A DNA stretch of 64,000 bases from Rhynchosporium graminicola (GCA_900074885.1 FJUW01000061.1:148735-212734); one strand, 5' to 3'; positions 1-12,714 are shown, numbered from the stretch's first letter. Numbers and translations: made by a program. Notes: a model not told the origin generated them from the letters alone.

Positions 1-2162
1 TATTCCGAAAGCTAGGTCCTTCCGAGTATAATACTATAGTTTCTGAGAGTAGTAATAAGAAAGAGGGTAAATACCTAAACGCGACGATCTACTATTAAAT
101 TAAGTATCGTATAGTGACTAATAGTACTACTATTAACGCTATTAAAGCCTTTAATAGGAATTACGTTTAGTAGAAGGTAAATTAAAAGTTTTAAGAAGAA
201 GGAAAGGGATTTAAGAAAGGAACGATTAATAAAATAGTATCTATTAGCTCCAGAATCGAGAAGTGCGAGTAGCTTATACGAGAGTCTATTCTTAGTAAGA
301 GTAGTACGTATAGTAAATAATTAACTACTAAGAAGCTTCGTAAGGTTAAGATATCGTATATCTCGTATATTACCTAGGAAGGAGTCTTTCCCTAGGCGTA
401 GTCTTTTACTAGTAGTTTAATATACTCCTAGGCGTTATTATACGTTTCTTCGTCGTTATTATCTTCTAGCTCGCTATTAATATCGTTTTTAGTATTAATT
501 ACATTAATTCGATATAGAGTATTAGGTCGAGCTGACGATAAGCGTAAGTATAAGGTAAGCGTAAAATAATAAGGAGTATTCGCTAGCGATTATGCACGAG
601 GCGTATCGTTTCGTGCGGAGTATAGTACTTATTTACTAGTTGTACTAGTATTCTCGGGCGTAGGAAGACTAATTTACAGATAAGAAGAGGAGTTAGTACT
701 ACGGCGCTAGGAGGAAGTATTTATAGAGCGTTCCCGAGTCGCGCTAGCCTTAGCCGAAGACTCGGAATAGTAAGTCTTTTTAATAAATTAACCTTAGTCT
801 TTAGCTTATATAGCCTTAACGTATTCTTCTAGTATCCTTGATATTCAGTACTATTAGAAGAGCTATTTCCGTAGCCGTATAGGTAGCTTCTCCTATAAGT
901 CCATTTTCAGAGTCGATTAATTATCTACTCTAGCTTTACGAGCTAGCGTACGAAATTCGTAGTAGAACGTCCAGAAGGTCTACTTATAATCTATCTTTAG
1001 CGCGGAGTAGCTAGCTCTTATAGTTTATTAGTCGTATAGATTAGATAAGAAGGAGACGAGTTAAGTAATTATATCGAGTGAATCGATTATACTACCTTCT
1101 TCGTTATATTCTAGTTCTAAGAATAAGAGTTCTAAGTAAGTTCTAGCTATTCCTTCCGTTTAGTTAAGTAACTAATCTTTATAGTAATCTTTATCGATAA
1201 AGTAGCTAGAGTAGCGCCGGAGAGCGTTACGTATCTACACTTCCTAGAGTTTTAGAGAGTAGTCGATTCTATTAGAGAGCTTATTTAGAAGGTTCAGTAT
1301 CTTCTCTATACGCGTAGCGTATAATATTAACGATAGTCCTCTGGTAGATTATTCTCGATAATAATTATTAAGCGTAAGAGTAGCGTTATCTTCTTTAATT
1401 AATAGTAGTAGTATTATACGCGATTAAACGTTATTAAACGATATAGACTTAGTAGAGCGCTAAGTAGTTAACTAGTATAGTTCTAGGAACTCGTCCTGTA
1501 ACTAGCGTAATTCTATAAATAGATCAGCGTTTAATTATCTCTCCTCCGCGAGCTTCCTTTCTGCCTCTTGCAGCTAGTAAGCGCGGTCTTCCTATAAGTT
1601 ACTTATAGTTACTATTAATATAGGAGTATTATCAAGGAGGTTTAGCGACTTAGTAAGTTCGTTAATTATAGTAGGAGTTAGGGAGCTTAACTCGGATAAG
1701 GCGTTATCGCGAGTACTCTCTACTATAGAGAGAGGTAGGTTATAGCGAGTATTACGAGTCGCCGAAGAATAGGAGGTAGAGGGAGTCGGAGAACTAGTAG
1801 TCGATTTATCAGACTTAAGTTACTTCAGTTTAGGTGCTATTCTTCAAGTTTATACTTAGTATAAGCATTCTCTATATAGCGTAGTCTCCTGCGTTTAGTA
1901 GCTCTAGGCATAGAGGTATAATATAAGTAGATATTTACTATCTTCCTAGACGTAAGTAAAAGAGTTATAGATAATATAACGCTTACTCTAGAAAGGTCTT
2001 AAAACTACCTAAGTAATAAGACCTCATATTACTATGAATATAAAGTAGTAAGAATCACTTAAGAATCTATAACTAAGGAGTAAAGAAGTAGAGAGAGAAT
2101 AGAAGTATATACATGAAAAGGGGCCCCTAAACTCTACTCGTGTAATCTCGCTTAGCAGTAAG
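1..2162 (-). mobile_element. RIP-degraded LTR retrotransposon, gag region
   Basis: Very A+T-rich DNA with many TA-type stops and no long open frame. Read on the minus strand from about 1910, a start-like MPRATKRRR stretch leads into a Gln/Glu-rich coiled-coil-like segment (LQEAERKLAEER at about 1530-1570). Near 900-980 lies a retroviral-type gag segment with the form FYYEFRTLARKARVDN, then a stop, then STLKMDL and EKLPIRLR. This matches the fungal gag pattern of F-Y-x-E-F-x-x-L-A followed by L-P-x-R-L-R. Stops sit where Gln or Trp is expected, as in RIP. Pol is not in view; on this strand it would lie beyond the left edge. Gag identity is a motif call by eye; the exact family is unknown. Confidence 0.6.
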
Positions 2163-2451
2163 TGTTTCCACCAATAGGGAGAGACCTCTAAACCTGACCA
2201 GTCGTCACAAATTTGACTATTTTTAAAGAGTGAAATAATCTATACGTCTATTGATTAATGTTAGTATCACTCTATCGTAGTACGTATAATTAAGTAGTCT
2301 GCGTGAGCTAAAGTATAGTGATAATAGTAGTAGTATTATCTGTTATATCGTGGCTAGTTCTCCTAGGTAGTCGAGACTCCGTAAGGGAGATATATCCGGC
2401 CGGCTAAACCCCGGCGCAGATACTCGACTAACACGTGACTATGGACCAACA
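2163..2451 (-). repeat. Probable LTR at the right end of the left retrotransposon
   Basis: A 289-bp segment beginning TGTTTCC and ending GGACCAACA gives the TGTT...AACA inverted ends of an LTR. It lies immediately upstream of the minus-strand gag, where the 5' LTR should be. Its base composition is more balanced than the gag region. Right of it a 14-bp unit (CTATGGACCAACAA) is perfectly duplicated at 2439-2452 and 2453-2466, which blurs the boundary. No second LTR copy is in the window and I could not recognise a primer-binding site, so the limits are tentative. Confidence 0.3.
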
Positions 2452-2984
2452 ACTATGGACCAACAATACTTTTGACAGTTGAAATCTAGAAAGATCATGC
2501 AGTCGGTCGGAGCTTTGTGAGGTACGAGGAGAATACAATCCCATCTCTTAGCGGAAGATCAAGCTGCAGTGTCTTGAGCATGTCAGCTGTGGCTGTGGCT
2601 CGTGCCATGAATCTTTGTCGACACTCGTTTGTAAGATGAGAGCAGGCATGTGTAAAGAAGGTCTTGCCCGGGCACAAGTATAACAGACATAACTTAGACT
2701 CATTCCGCAGCAATTGGTACATACGATCAAAAGACTTTTTAGAATCAAAAAAGATTAACTTTATATGCTCGATGTATAATACTGGATTCTTTTCCTTGAT
2801 CTGTGGCAGAGGGCATATTACTACATTTACATGGCCAAAACCACGGCTCGCAAATCGAAATCACCGTGAATGAATTATCTCTTTGAAATGGGATGTCTCT
2901 GAGATCCCAGTCAACAATCCGACCGTTGTAAGAGAGCTTCCGCTGTAGTCCAAATTCGTAGCACAAGCTGCCCATCACAAAAGA
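2452..2984. other. Intergenic, 3' flank of OPT gene
   Basis: Normal base composition. Short overlapping frames of up to about 77 codons on both strands show no recognisable protein. It is probably the 3' UTR and terminator region of the minus-strand transporter plus the edge of the repeat block. Confidence 0.4.
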
Positions 2985-5651
2985 CTAGGAGTCCAACGCA
3001 AAACATCGCTCACTGCTCCCCTCCCTGTTGCCCCACCAGAAAGGCATCGTCGTGACCTTCCCACTTCCAAAAAACAAAAAAATCAACAGCATGTTGAAAT
3101 TGAATCCTGCGTCAAAGGCTGCAGCAAGGATGTAGTTGTACTTCGCCCACAAATTGTAGCGGTAACGGAAAGCCCAATACATGACGATGAAACTGCCGAT
3201 GAATTGAGACGTGTAACCGGTACTGATATTACCGTAGAAACCCGAGAGGCAGGAGAAGAAGATTGTCGTGTTCCAGAGCCGGAATTTGAGCTTTGAGTTG
3301 GGAAAGGTTTTGTGCAGGGCGAAGATTATCATGGGAGCGATGACGCCGGCGAGGAAGCCATATGGGAGGGCTTTGAAAAGTGGTTCTTGGAACAGTTTTT
3401 GAGGTCCCTGATCCAAAACATTAGCATTTGCAGTAGATTTGAAGAGGTAATGGTGAGACTCACGACTAGCACGTATTGCACGGATGTCGCAAGACTACCT
3501 GCGAGTGATTGACCAGTCCACTGGTGGCTTGGATCCTCTTTCTGTCCAGTCAGGTAGTCAAACTTTGAGTCGATGACCCATCGAATGACAGCGTAATTAA
3601 TCGGAATTCCCAGAGTAGCTCCAAATATCTGCGAGAAGAATGTTGCTCGAGGCGGGATATGCATGAAGTGCCCAATCTTTTGATCTTGCAACATATATTG
3701 AGCTCGATACCATGCATCTCCTGCAATGGAGCTGTAGACAGTGGCTCCAGTAGGGTTCTTATGCCCGCTTACCGCATTGATCATGAGACCGTAAAAAAGC
3801 TCATTGGTAGTCCCAATGGCTAGCTGAAAGTTCGAAATCGCGTAGAGCCAGCCGAGGGGTGTTACGATGAGCGCACCCGTCAAGAGTGCAACCAAGTAGG
3901 TCCACCATGGGATAAAAAGATGACCGCTGGCTACCATAGCAGTGATGGCAACAAACGAGACGAGGAAAAGTACGATATACCACCAAAGTGGCACCTCTGG
4001 GTAGGATCTCTGGATAATGTTGAGTCGATCGTTGTACTGAAAGTTGATACTCTCTCCACTTTTGCTTTTGTTGCGGGCTCGAAGCTTCTTGATGGTCGCC
4101 TTAATTTGCGAGAAGCCGAAAAGTGCCATCCATACCAGTGCAGATGTGTAAGAAGCGTAGTCGAAAAACATTCCCCAACGCACCTGTGCTCCTAGATACA
4201 AAGGTCCATTAATTTCATACGCAGTCTCATTGAGAGTGGCCTGTGGAGTGAGCAATTTCAATAAGGGATATCTAGTACCGTTCGCTGACAAGTGTTAGTG
4301 CCGATATACAAGATTAATAAAGCAGTGGTATCGTACCAGTCAGAACGTGATTTGACATTAGGCCGTGTTTGTAGGAACCGCCAAGGCTACCCCATTTCGC
4401 CGCAGGAATGAGAATCCAACAGTTGGTTGCAAAAGCCAAGAAAATCAAAACTTGCGTCCAGAATGGAGTCAAGAATAAACTTCCACTATTTCCCAGACTT
4501 GAGACGTTTGACCAGTCAAAACTGAGATTGAGAAATCCCATGCCACCGAATCCAGCTCCGATGAAGTTGGCAGTCGCATTTCTTGGTGCTACCCAGCAAA
4601 GGAAAGCAAGCGACCCCAACATGGGGAACACAAACTCGGGCAAGAATTGCCAGAGTGTGATACCCAGAAGGACAATCCAAAAAGTCATCATTTGCTTTCT
4701 GGAAGCTGGCGATGGCTGTTCCCTCTGCTTTTTCTGGGTTTCGAAAAGTGCTGTCTGACAAAGTGCTTGGAACCTACGGATCTGTTAGATATGATGATTA
4801 TATCTTTCTTGCAAAAACTCACCATGGATATTGTGGATCATAGAGAAGGAACTGCCGTGAGATAGCCGCAAATGAGTAGCCAGTTATCACAACAGCATAC
4901 ATAAAGAAGACGGCAATTGCTGGGTGTATCTTCTCGCCAAAGTAAAGCTCCGCGATGGAAACTGGAGCGTAGGCCAAATTATAGGTCGCTCCCGAAGCTG
5001 CTGAGATAGTGACCAAAACGTGCTCCTTGACCCCAAACGGACCTGGATTCATGTTGAAGCCGTAAGATGTAAAAGGAACTCGGACATTCCAAGCAGGGAG
5101 AATTTTAGCAAGCCAAATGCCGACTGTACGCAATTGGTGTAAGCAATGATTGAGTCAAGAGTAGTCTTGAGAAGAAAAGACAAGTCGAAGGGAATAGTAG
5201 GTATTAGCCACTCCCGTAACTTACCATAATTCGATGCGATCTGGACGAAGAAAACAGAGTATGGTGCATATGTCGTCCGATAATGGCTCATCTGCGACAG
5301 AAATGCTCCTGGAATGATGAACAAGAGGCAGAGAACAAAGTATCGGAAGGTTATGGTTGGGAGAGTAGGGTCGTCTTCGAGAGAAACTATACGTCTGACG
5401 TTTATTGGAATATCTCTGATAGTCGGATCATCATCTCCGATAGATGAACTATCCTCGGCAGAGCCTGAACTTCCTCCCGGAACGATCTTCTCGTCACCGG
5501 TTTCCACTCCATGGTGCTTTGCGTCGTTGGCTTTCTGGTCAAACAGTACTGCATCACCCTCGAAGAGTGGAACTGGCGTGATAGGGTCAGAGTTCTCTGT
5601 CTTTTCTTGCTTGTTCTGCGACTGAAAACGACGAAACAGTCTGAACGCCAT
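2985..5651 (-). CDS. OPT-family small oligopeptide transporter
   Basis: Proton-coupled plasma-membrane transporter of the oligopeptide transporter (OPT) superfamily; members carry tetra/pentapeptides, glutathione or metal chelates, and the substrate cannot be told from sequence. Five exons on the minus strand: 5651-5225, 5123-4823, 4773-4337, 4284-3464 and 3407-2985, giving 802 residues, within the usual 700-900. The family motif NPGPF followed by KEHVL is in exon 2, about a dozen hydrophobic segments follow, and the C-terminus ends NREGSSERCFALDS, close to the usual OPT ending. The start at 5651 has a good context (GCAATGG); an in-frame ATG at 5720 has a poor one. The first ~95 residues are acidic, polar and probably cytosolic. 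All exon joins keep frame. No damage seen. Confidence 0.88.
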
Positions 5652-7198
5652 TGCATCTGCTCGTTGGGATCGATGGCTTTTTTCGAAATCTGGCGACAGA
5701 AGCCCTATGGAAAATTTCATTCATGCTACAGCTATCTATGCAGTGCGACAATGCGGCTAGCGTCCCAAAAACCATCCCCTTGCATGGGAGAATACTTCAG
5801 CAGAATCACGCAATACATGTTGGTTGCGAAAACAATCCGGGAAGCCGTTCCAACACGAGGTCGACGAAGTACTGATGTACAGCGGTTATCTCTTAACCCC
5901 TGTTCTTCTAGGGATCCCCGGCCACTCAATACTTCTCTTGGTTTGGTCGTAGAATAGAGAATGTATGGTTTGCACAAACCCTTTGTACAGCACGGAGCAG
6001 TCACCACTGTAATAGGGAGAGCTGCGGCTACCTGCCAAAATTGGGAGTGAAAGATCATCGCTATACTTGAATTCCCTGCTGCGTATCGCGTTCAAGACAA
6101 TGAAGTCAAGTGCGGCGAGGATTGTCGAAGGGAGCTGTGAGATAGGATGAGGGATCCACGGCGAAGATCGAAGGCGTGATAATGCATTGTAGCACCTGCC
6201 AAACTAAGACTACGCTACTGTGAGCATTTGAGGGAGCGGGAGGCTGCAGGTCGGCGAAATTGGCAGTGCTTATTTTTCTTTGGCCCACTATTCCACCTTA
6301 TTTCCTCGAAAACTCAAAACAAAATGTGCTGGAGCCTGGTTCAATCAGTTGGCTTATTCCTGATTATAGGAAAACAGTATCTTACTATCCTCATGCGATG
6401 ATTGCATGATGTTCATGACTGCTTGGAAGTTACAACAAATGACTGTGACGCATTTGTGCTATTAAATCCGCACAATCGCTATACCAGCACGATATACAAG
6501 GAGCATGAGATAAGTCAATGATACTTGATTGACCGTCGTGCAAAGGAATACTACAGCGGTATGCCTACTTAGGGCGAGCAAGGCGTTCGATGCAAATGGA
6601 ACGCACGTCGAACGATTGGATTGAACTTGCTTTCAAGAGTTAAGAGCAACCCATTCCATTCAACCCCTATTTACAGGGCCTCTTTTATGATTCTTATTTG
6701 ATTGGTCCGATGACGCTACCTACAACCGACTTGGCAGCCACAAACGCTGGTGGCACGTATTGCGCTTAATACTTATCACGCGAGAGTATATTACGCTGAA
6801 AGCGTTATGAATAATAAATAAGCCTTTATGCTTTTCGATCTTAACTTTCGAAAGGCGCAGTATGAAGATTTTGTTAAACCTACTTAGTACAGGGGGTCAA
6901 TAATACAAGTATACAATTCTAGGCAGTGCACTCTAGATGCTTTATGACTATTGTCCCCAGTAAACTATATAGTATTGCTTTATCATTGGGTAGTTCCCTA
7001 TATAATGACTCCCTATTGTAGAAACTTGTAGAATAATGCACAGACTCTACTTTGTACATTATTTTCCACATGTACCAAGTAGACTCCATGGTTGATTTCT
7101 GATGCTCGTTTCGTTCAATTAGGCGAGCTTCGAAAGTTTGATGATCACACCACAAGGCAAAGAAATTGCGAAATCAAGCTACTATCGATCTGCATATA
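5652..7198. other. Intergenic, upstream of OPT gene
   Basis: Should hold the OPT promoter and 5' UTR. Overlapping minus-strand frames at 5732-6095 look like chance reading frames. From about 6760 the sequence becomes A+T-richer. No RNA gene or other element is supported. Confidence 0.4.
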
Positions 7199-7308
7199 CT
7201 CGGTTTCTCCGTGGGTCTGAACCTTACAGGGCTTACATCTAGGGTTCTCTAACCAAATATGCCCGGCAAACTCACTACGGACAGGTTCAAACCCACGAGG
7301 AAACCGAG
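7199..7308. mobile_element. 110-bp MITE with TA target duplication
   Basis: The two ends form near-perfect 26-bp terminal inverted repeats: CTCGGTTTCTCCGTGGGTCT at the left (7199-7224) and its complement with three mismatches at the right (7283-7308). The element is flanked by TA on each side (7197-7198 and 7309-7310), the target duplication typical of Tc1/mariner-type transposons. The 58-bp centre has no coding capacity, so this is a non-autonomous miniature element. Other genomic copies would confirm it. Confidence 0.7.
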
Positions 7309-7310
7309 TA

Positions 7311-10146
7311 ATCGAAAGAGGTTTATAGTCAAAAAGAATTTAAATGAAAATTCTAATTATTTCTCGCGAACCTAAGGTGTTTGCATTGAGATGAACAACA
7401 CCGGGATCGTTGGCACTATCTGTAAATATACTCCCGCTTGCTAGGTTTCACAGTGCTTGATTTTAGTTAATGGGACTAACAATCAATCGAACTCGTTTGG
7501 TGGGAAAACAAAGAATGCTCGCGCGATACAATGATGATAACGGGCTTGTGGGTTTGGCTATACTATTGTAAAGCTATCAACGGGCTTTTACAGCTGATAT
7601 TTGAAGTCCTCACTTAAAGCGAGGCGAAAGAGTCAACAACGTTGCACTGCTTGAAAGATTGAAGCTTGATACGAATTATATATAGACTTAAACAGTTCTG
7701 GGCTCTGTATAGCTCACGGAATGAGTTTTTCGTGATACCTCGATTCAAACTTAAGATACCCTATGTAGTTCATAGACATATATTAAATAAAAAGAAATTA
7801 GAATCTTTATAGAATATAGAATACAATGTTATAATCCAGGAGGCTAGGTAAGAGTTTATAAAGATCTCTTTAACACGTACTACTCTAAATCTATAGTTTA
7901 AGTACTCTTGAAGGTATTTCAGAGATGTCAAAATACTACGTAGGATAAATCACTCTATGTTCAAATGATCACGAATAGTCGCGAAGGGATAATCGCAAAG
8001 GCGATTTGTAAATGAATAGAGCGATTTCAACTGGAGAGGGAGAGAATTGTCTGAATTAAGTTGAGATCAATCTGATTGTTCAATTTATAAATCAAATACA
8101 AATTGGTTTTCCGACACACTGCGACTCAATGACATGGTCTCTGGATGGGAAGAATGTACTTGTGTTGTAGGGTGCACGGGCTGGGCCCAAGACGGTTTTG
8201 AAGAAGCTTGTTTCTAGTGAGAATTTTTTGGTATTGGTGGTAGGATAGGAGTGACTTGGCCTGGTCCACGGACTGCTCATTTGGTGGATGGTCTGTTCGT
8301 TGTAACGGAAGTAGAATTATGTCGGGGTCTGGAACTCAGTGGGAAGATTGTTGGAGTTTTCGATGGTTACTGTTTCTGGATGGAATGGGTGTTGCCGCTT
8401 ATTCGAATGCTAAGTCATAGAAAGTAAGCACCATGTTGAATGTTGTCTACATACACTTGATACCTAGAGCGGCATGCTTCGAAAGTCGAGTGCCTCTCAC
8501 TATAAGTCTTCCCCGGACGAACAGATTTCCTGGCAAGTGCTAGATCGGCTTGCGTGAAATAGAGAGCATAAACGACCTGCGATCACTGGTTCGCTTGACT
8601 GAGCAGTACATCTTGCAAGTGGAGCTCCGATTTTGTCAAAGATACATGAACGAACTCACTTGCATTATTATAAGACTCAATACTGCGTGATCTTCGACTA
8701 ATTCAAGGCCTACATTAAGAGCGACAGCTCATTGTGTTCTTGTTGCTGTTCATCAATTCTGTCTTGCGTCACGCCATCTTCTTTCGTATCTCTAGAAGGG
8801 TCTAGAAAGCTCTTTAACTATTGAGGCTCGATGGTTAAGCCTACTAGCAGAAGTTCTATCTACTAAAAATCAGTATATCTTGTAAATCACCTATCTATAT
8901 ATAGCTGCTCCGTAGATAGAATTGAACCTCCATCCGATCAAAAAGCAACAGGCTCCACGGTCTGGGTATCTTAATTGAATGCCTCCTGACTATAGTCTTC
9001 AACCTCTCACGCGGAGATACGGATCAAATTTTCTTACCTAAGAGCCGAGGATCTCCACGCATGATACCTTGTTCATCCGACTCCTCAGTTCCATTTTGCT
9101 AGTTCAAAGCGGCAAACATCGCCAATCCGCGTCGGCCGCGGCCTCTAGGATCTTGAGTGCAACTTCGTCCTTCATTCGACTAACCCATAGATCATGAACA
9201 TCTGATGCCTCTTCCACCCGCAGTGCCTTTCCTGCTTCGTGAATAAGACCTTTCCTTGTGACGAGCACTAACATTATCTTCATTCGCAGCGTTGAGATCC
9301 AACCACCTGATCAAAACCGAATGATTCGCCGCTCCAGGACTGGCTTTTTCCTCGACTATACGCATCCTTCGCCACCGATTTGTCGGAAAAGATTCGTAAG
9401 GCAGACTTTGCAAGAGATCCCTGATTAATAGCAATTACTGATAGATTATTGAGAATCGTCAGAGGTTCCGTTGGGGGAGTTCTCAAATTATTACCCATAA
9501 GTAGAGAAGAGTTCAGCGAAGCCCGCGTGGGAAATTGAGCTTTATGATACAAATCTTGGTTAGCCAATTGATGTTTCAGTACTTCGGGAAATTTACGTCA
9601 ACATCTGTCATTCTAATCATTCCCAACTTCAAGCATATCTTCGCCTACCCATGCTACTTACTTGCTTCTATCTGGGGACAGAGCAAGTCTATTGATGATG
9701 CTAAGTACAGAACAATGCTTGCCCGGAGTAATGCATATTGGATCAGAAGTGTTCTCGCACCTGCATAAATCGTCCGGAAGCGTGAAGAAATCGTAAATAT
9801 CCTTTGACATTCGATATGAACTCGCAATAGCAGTTGCTCACTATGCGAAGTGAGCAGAATATCCTTCAAACTGCAGATACTTCATACAGCGTGAGTATAA
9901 TCTTTCCCCCAATTGCACAAACTGTACAGAATCGGTCTTTCAGTTGCGTGAGAGCTTTCCACATTTCATACCACTGAAACGATATCAACGGAGTACCGAA
10001 TCTGGCACGATTGAAATAAAGATCGTACTTGAAATAGTCAACATTTCACTGAGCAAAAGCCTTCACATAGCTGGTCTCATAGTCCTAAGATCCCACCGAG
10101 ACTTTTCAGTGACAGTTTGATCGAGATAGAAGGGGCAGTACTTACG
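7311..10146. other. Gene-poor, partly A+T-rich intergenic DNA
   Basis: No convincing gene. Stretches at about 7680-7960 and 8860-8920 have the TA-rich look of RIPped repeat fragments. Overlapping minus-strand frames at 9192-9567 and a plus frame at 9535-9768 match nothing I know. A tRNA B-box-like GGTTCAATTC (minus strand, near 8921) lacks a cloverleaf. Confidence 0.35.
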
Positions 10147-10655
10147 ATACATTGCACATGTCATTTCTCCTGCGCTTGAATGCATGCCAAAGATTAGTCT
10201 CATGTCGTGTGTTCGATATGACACATACTTTATCCGGTGAGTGAACCAGCCACCAGCAATATCGTCTTTGACTTGTGCCATTGAAGCCCAGTAGTCGCAA
10301 AAAGCGACGCAATTATATCCTACACTCGTAACCCAGAATCGATCAAAATTTGAGCAGTGACCAGTGACTTCAGTATCAAAGGCTCGAATATATCACAGCC
10401 GACAGCGTTCCGATTGTTTCATATTGTCAGTCAGCGAAAAGAAATTGGTGTCCGAAGGACTCTTGCACTTACCGATCCCAGCTGTGGAAATTTTTAAGAC
10501 CATTAATAACAGCCAAACCGTTTTTAAGGAGGCCTGCGAATATTGCCACGGGTCTGAACACAATGCCGAGATCTTGGCTTGTGTGATTGTCCACCACAAC
10601 GTGAGAAATGTAAATACCAAGAATGTATAGTCGCCATGAGATTAAGAATGGCGAT
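10147..10655 (-). pseudogene. Possible decayed small secreted protein gene
   Basis: Minus-strand coding-like fragments lie in different frames. An ATG near 10640 starts MATIHS; after a frame change this continues LVFTFLTLWWTITQA, a good signal-peptide core, then ALCSDPWQYSQA. A second frame carries NGLAVINGLKNFHSWDR and meets a GTAAGT donor at about 10475. After a plausible acceptor near 10386 a third stretch runs FDTEVTGHCSNFDRFW to GEMTCAMY, and ends at another GTAAGT (about 10146). The pattern suggests a secreted, Cys-containing protein broken by two frameshifts. I recognise no family, and chance frames remain possible. Confidence 0.22.
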
Positions 10656-10699
10656 TGTGTATGCCACGGAAAGTCGGAAGGAGCAACGGAATCCAGCAA

Positions 10700-11974
10700 T
10701 GTTCTAGCAAATCGATTGTGAGTCTCCTAGTCGAGATTAATAACTACGTCCAAACTCCAAGGTTTTGAGGGATATACCAATTGAAGTTGGCTAAAACTGG
10801 AGATATATCAGACCAGTTGAAATATTGACCTGGTCTGCTTTCTAGCTAGGTATTAATGTCTGGAAGAAGTGAAAACTTGTAGGAATAGGAGCATGATCCG
10901 TGGTCACAGAAACCTAGTACATGGCAATACATATTTCCGCGCGAGCCGGTCCAACGACCTGCTCATGCAGGCTGCATGTTACAGGCAGAAACCAATTATA
11001 TCGGACTTGAACTAATCAAAATAAATCAAAGTTAGAACATAGTAGCTTCCATGATTGACAATTGTAGTAACCCCGAGCCTTGTACTAACTTTGCTGCGGA
11101 AGTCTTAGGGCGAATAAGTCACCTATATTCAACGAGGATCATTGTTTAGCAGCGAAGTCCATCTACGACAAATAGGGGAAGAGCAAGTCGAACAGATTTT
11201 AATTAATTGTCATAGAGAAGAAATTTTTTCGAGAGTAGTATTAGAGCAAGCATATCCCCTTTAGAATCTTACTGTTGAGAGAATAGTTTCAGACTTTGAT
11301 TAATTAAACCTCATCAGATCCAATGTTAATTCGCTAAACAGCACGAAACATTTACTAGAACTCGTAGTCTAGATAGAACTAAAGAATCCCTAGTTGGGAA
11401 GCTCAAACTATGTGGCAGGGTTCGAATAGCGTTTCGCGACTTCGACGGGTCATAGATGGGGAATCAAGTGCATCGTTGCTTCTCCAAAGGAAGACATACG
11501 GCAAATATATGTCATAGGAGTATGTAACCTTCTATTCATACAGGATTCAATCATACCTCGAAGGTGAAGACAGGGGCAAAGTAGTAATATTTTAAAAAGC
11601 AACTAGATAGTCGCTAATAGTTCCTAATTTGACTAGGTCTACAAAATCGAGAATCACTAGCCAGAGGACGGTTCTCTGGCAGTACTAGAGGTTCTTCAGA
11701 GCCTCCTCGTCCCTTCTCAATTAAATAATTAGAGCAAACCCCTTTAGTAGCAGTTTAATAATTAGCAACGATACAACCTTCTTGTATTTAAAGTAGTCAG
11801 TGGAAGAAGTGGATATTGACTCTTTTCCTATGATACTATCTAGTACAGTTCTGGGACTATTCTTAGCTCTCGAACTATCCTCTCACAAGAACCTTCTTAT
11901 TTTCGAACCGTCCCAGACCCGTCCCCTAGTGAATCCCGTTTCAAACCTCCATTCAAAGGCCGAAATGTCGGATA
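10700..11974. other. Intergenic, no gene seen
   Basis: Moderately A+T-rich, with stops in all frames. Near 11655-11675 there is a small inverted repeat (CCAGAGGACGGTTCTCTGG). A plus-strand frame at 11800-11991 overlaps a minus-strand frame at 11883-12077 that runs into the next inverted-repeat element. Nothing is recognisable as a protein or RNA gene. Confidence 0.35.
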
Positions 11975-12363
11975 CGATTATTTCGTCATGAGGCCACAAG
12001 GCACACACATATACCGCACCAAGAGCCACGCATGCCGCTTTACCTCGCTGAACAATTGACTTAGTGAAATCATGCAAGGGTAGAAGTAATAGATAATCGT
12101 AGCACTTTTACAATAACAAAACTCCGTCCTGAGCATCATTCGAAAAAAGATTTCTTGTATGCTAGCCTAGGTTTAATTAGAATACCCCATTATATAAATT
12201 AAATAGTATATCAGGTAGTAGTTAAAAGAGGAAAATAAATATTAGACCAGTGTAACCTCGCTCAATTTAACCGGGATGAAGTGGCATGTCCGAGCTTTTT
12301 ATGCCTGATGCAGGGCTGACTTTAGGTACATGTGTGCCTTGTGGCCTCACGACGAAATAATCG
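11975..12363. repeat. 389-bp unit bounded by 34-36 bp inverted repeats
   Basis: The left arm (11975-12010) starts CGATTATTTCGTCATGAGG and the right arm (12330-12363) is its inverse complement, with one substitution and a 2-bp gap over about 34 bp. The outer flanks show TA on the left but TT on the right, so a clean target duplication is not proven. Read as protein, both arms give the same peptide (CALWPHDEIIV), so an inverted duplication of a short coding fragment is an alternative to a MITE. The interior is A+T-rich and non-coding. Confidence 0.5.
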
Positions 12364-12714
12364 TTTCTCCACAAAATCCCCTTCGTACTATTGTGTGATA
12401 CGTATACATGAGACTAAGCGAACTCAATCGAGAGCTTTAATAAGGTACGATAAGTTACTGATTACGAAGCCAACATAGACCGTCAGTTCGACGGTTATGT
12501 TCCCATTGCACCTGGCTGGAAGTTAAGCTCGCTAATCTCATCAATAGTAGGTCCTGACAACACTACTTTGGGGTCCCAGGGAAGGGCCCAGGAGAGTGAT
12601 GAGGTCAACTCCCACTAATAAGTGAAGACATCTGTTCGTCTTTCACGAGATTTTCCCCGTTTTGGCACATTCCTCTTCCTCGCTACCACGTTTATGGATA
12701 TTTATTTGTATAAC
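12364..12714. other. Upstream region of the sugar porter gene
   Basis: Probable promoter and 5' UTR of the downstream transporter. The segment 12470-12600 contains AGTTAAGC and a GGGGTCCCAGGG stretch that superficially recalls 5S rRNA, but no paired ends or full internal control region can be made out. Confidence 0.35.

Noticed and set aside
8890..8985. tRNA-like segment on the minus strand (GGTTCAATTC B-box word)
   Set aside because: No acceptor stem, A box or anticodon arm can be paired around it.
12470..12600. 5S rRNA-like stretch (AGTTAAGC, later GGGGTCCCAGGG)
   Set aside because: No complementary 5'/3' ends, no full internal control region, and spacing does not match fungal 5S. Treated as chance similarity or, at most, a very degraded copy.
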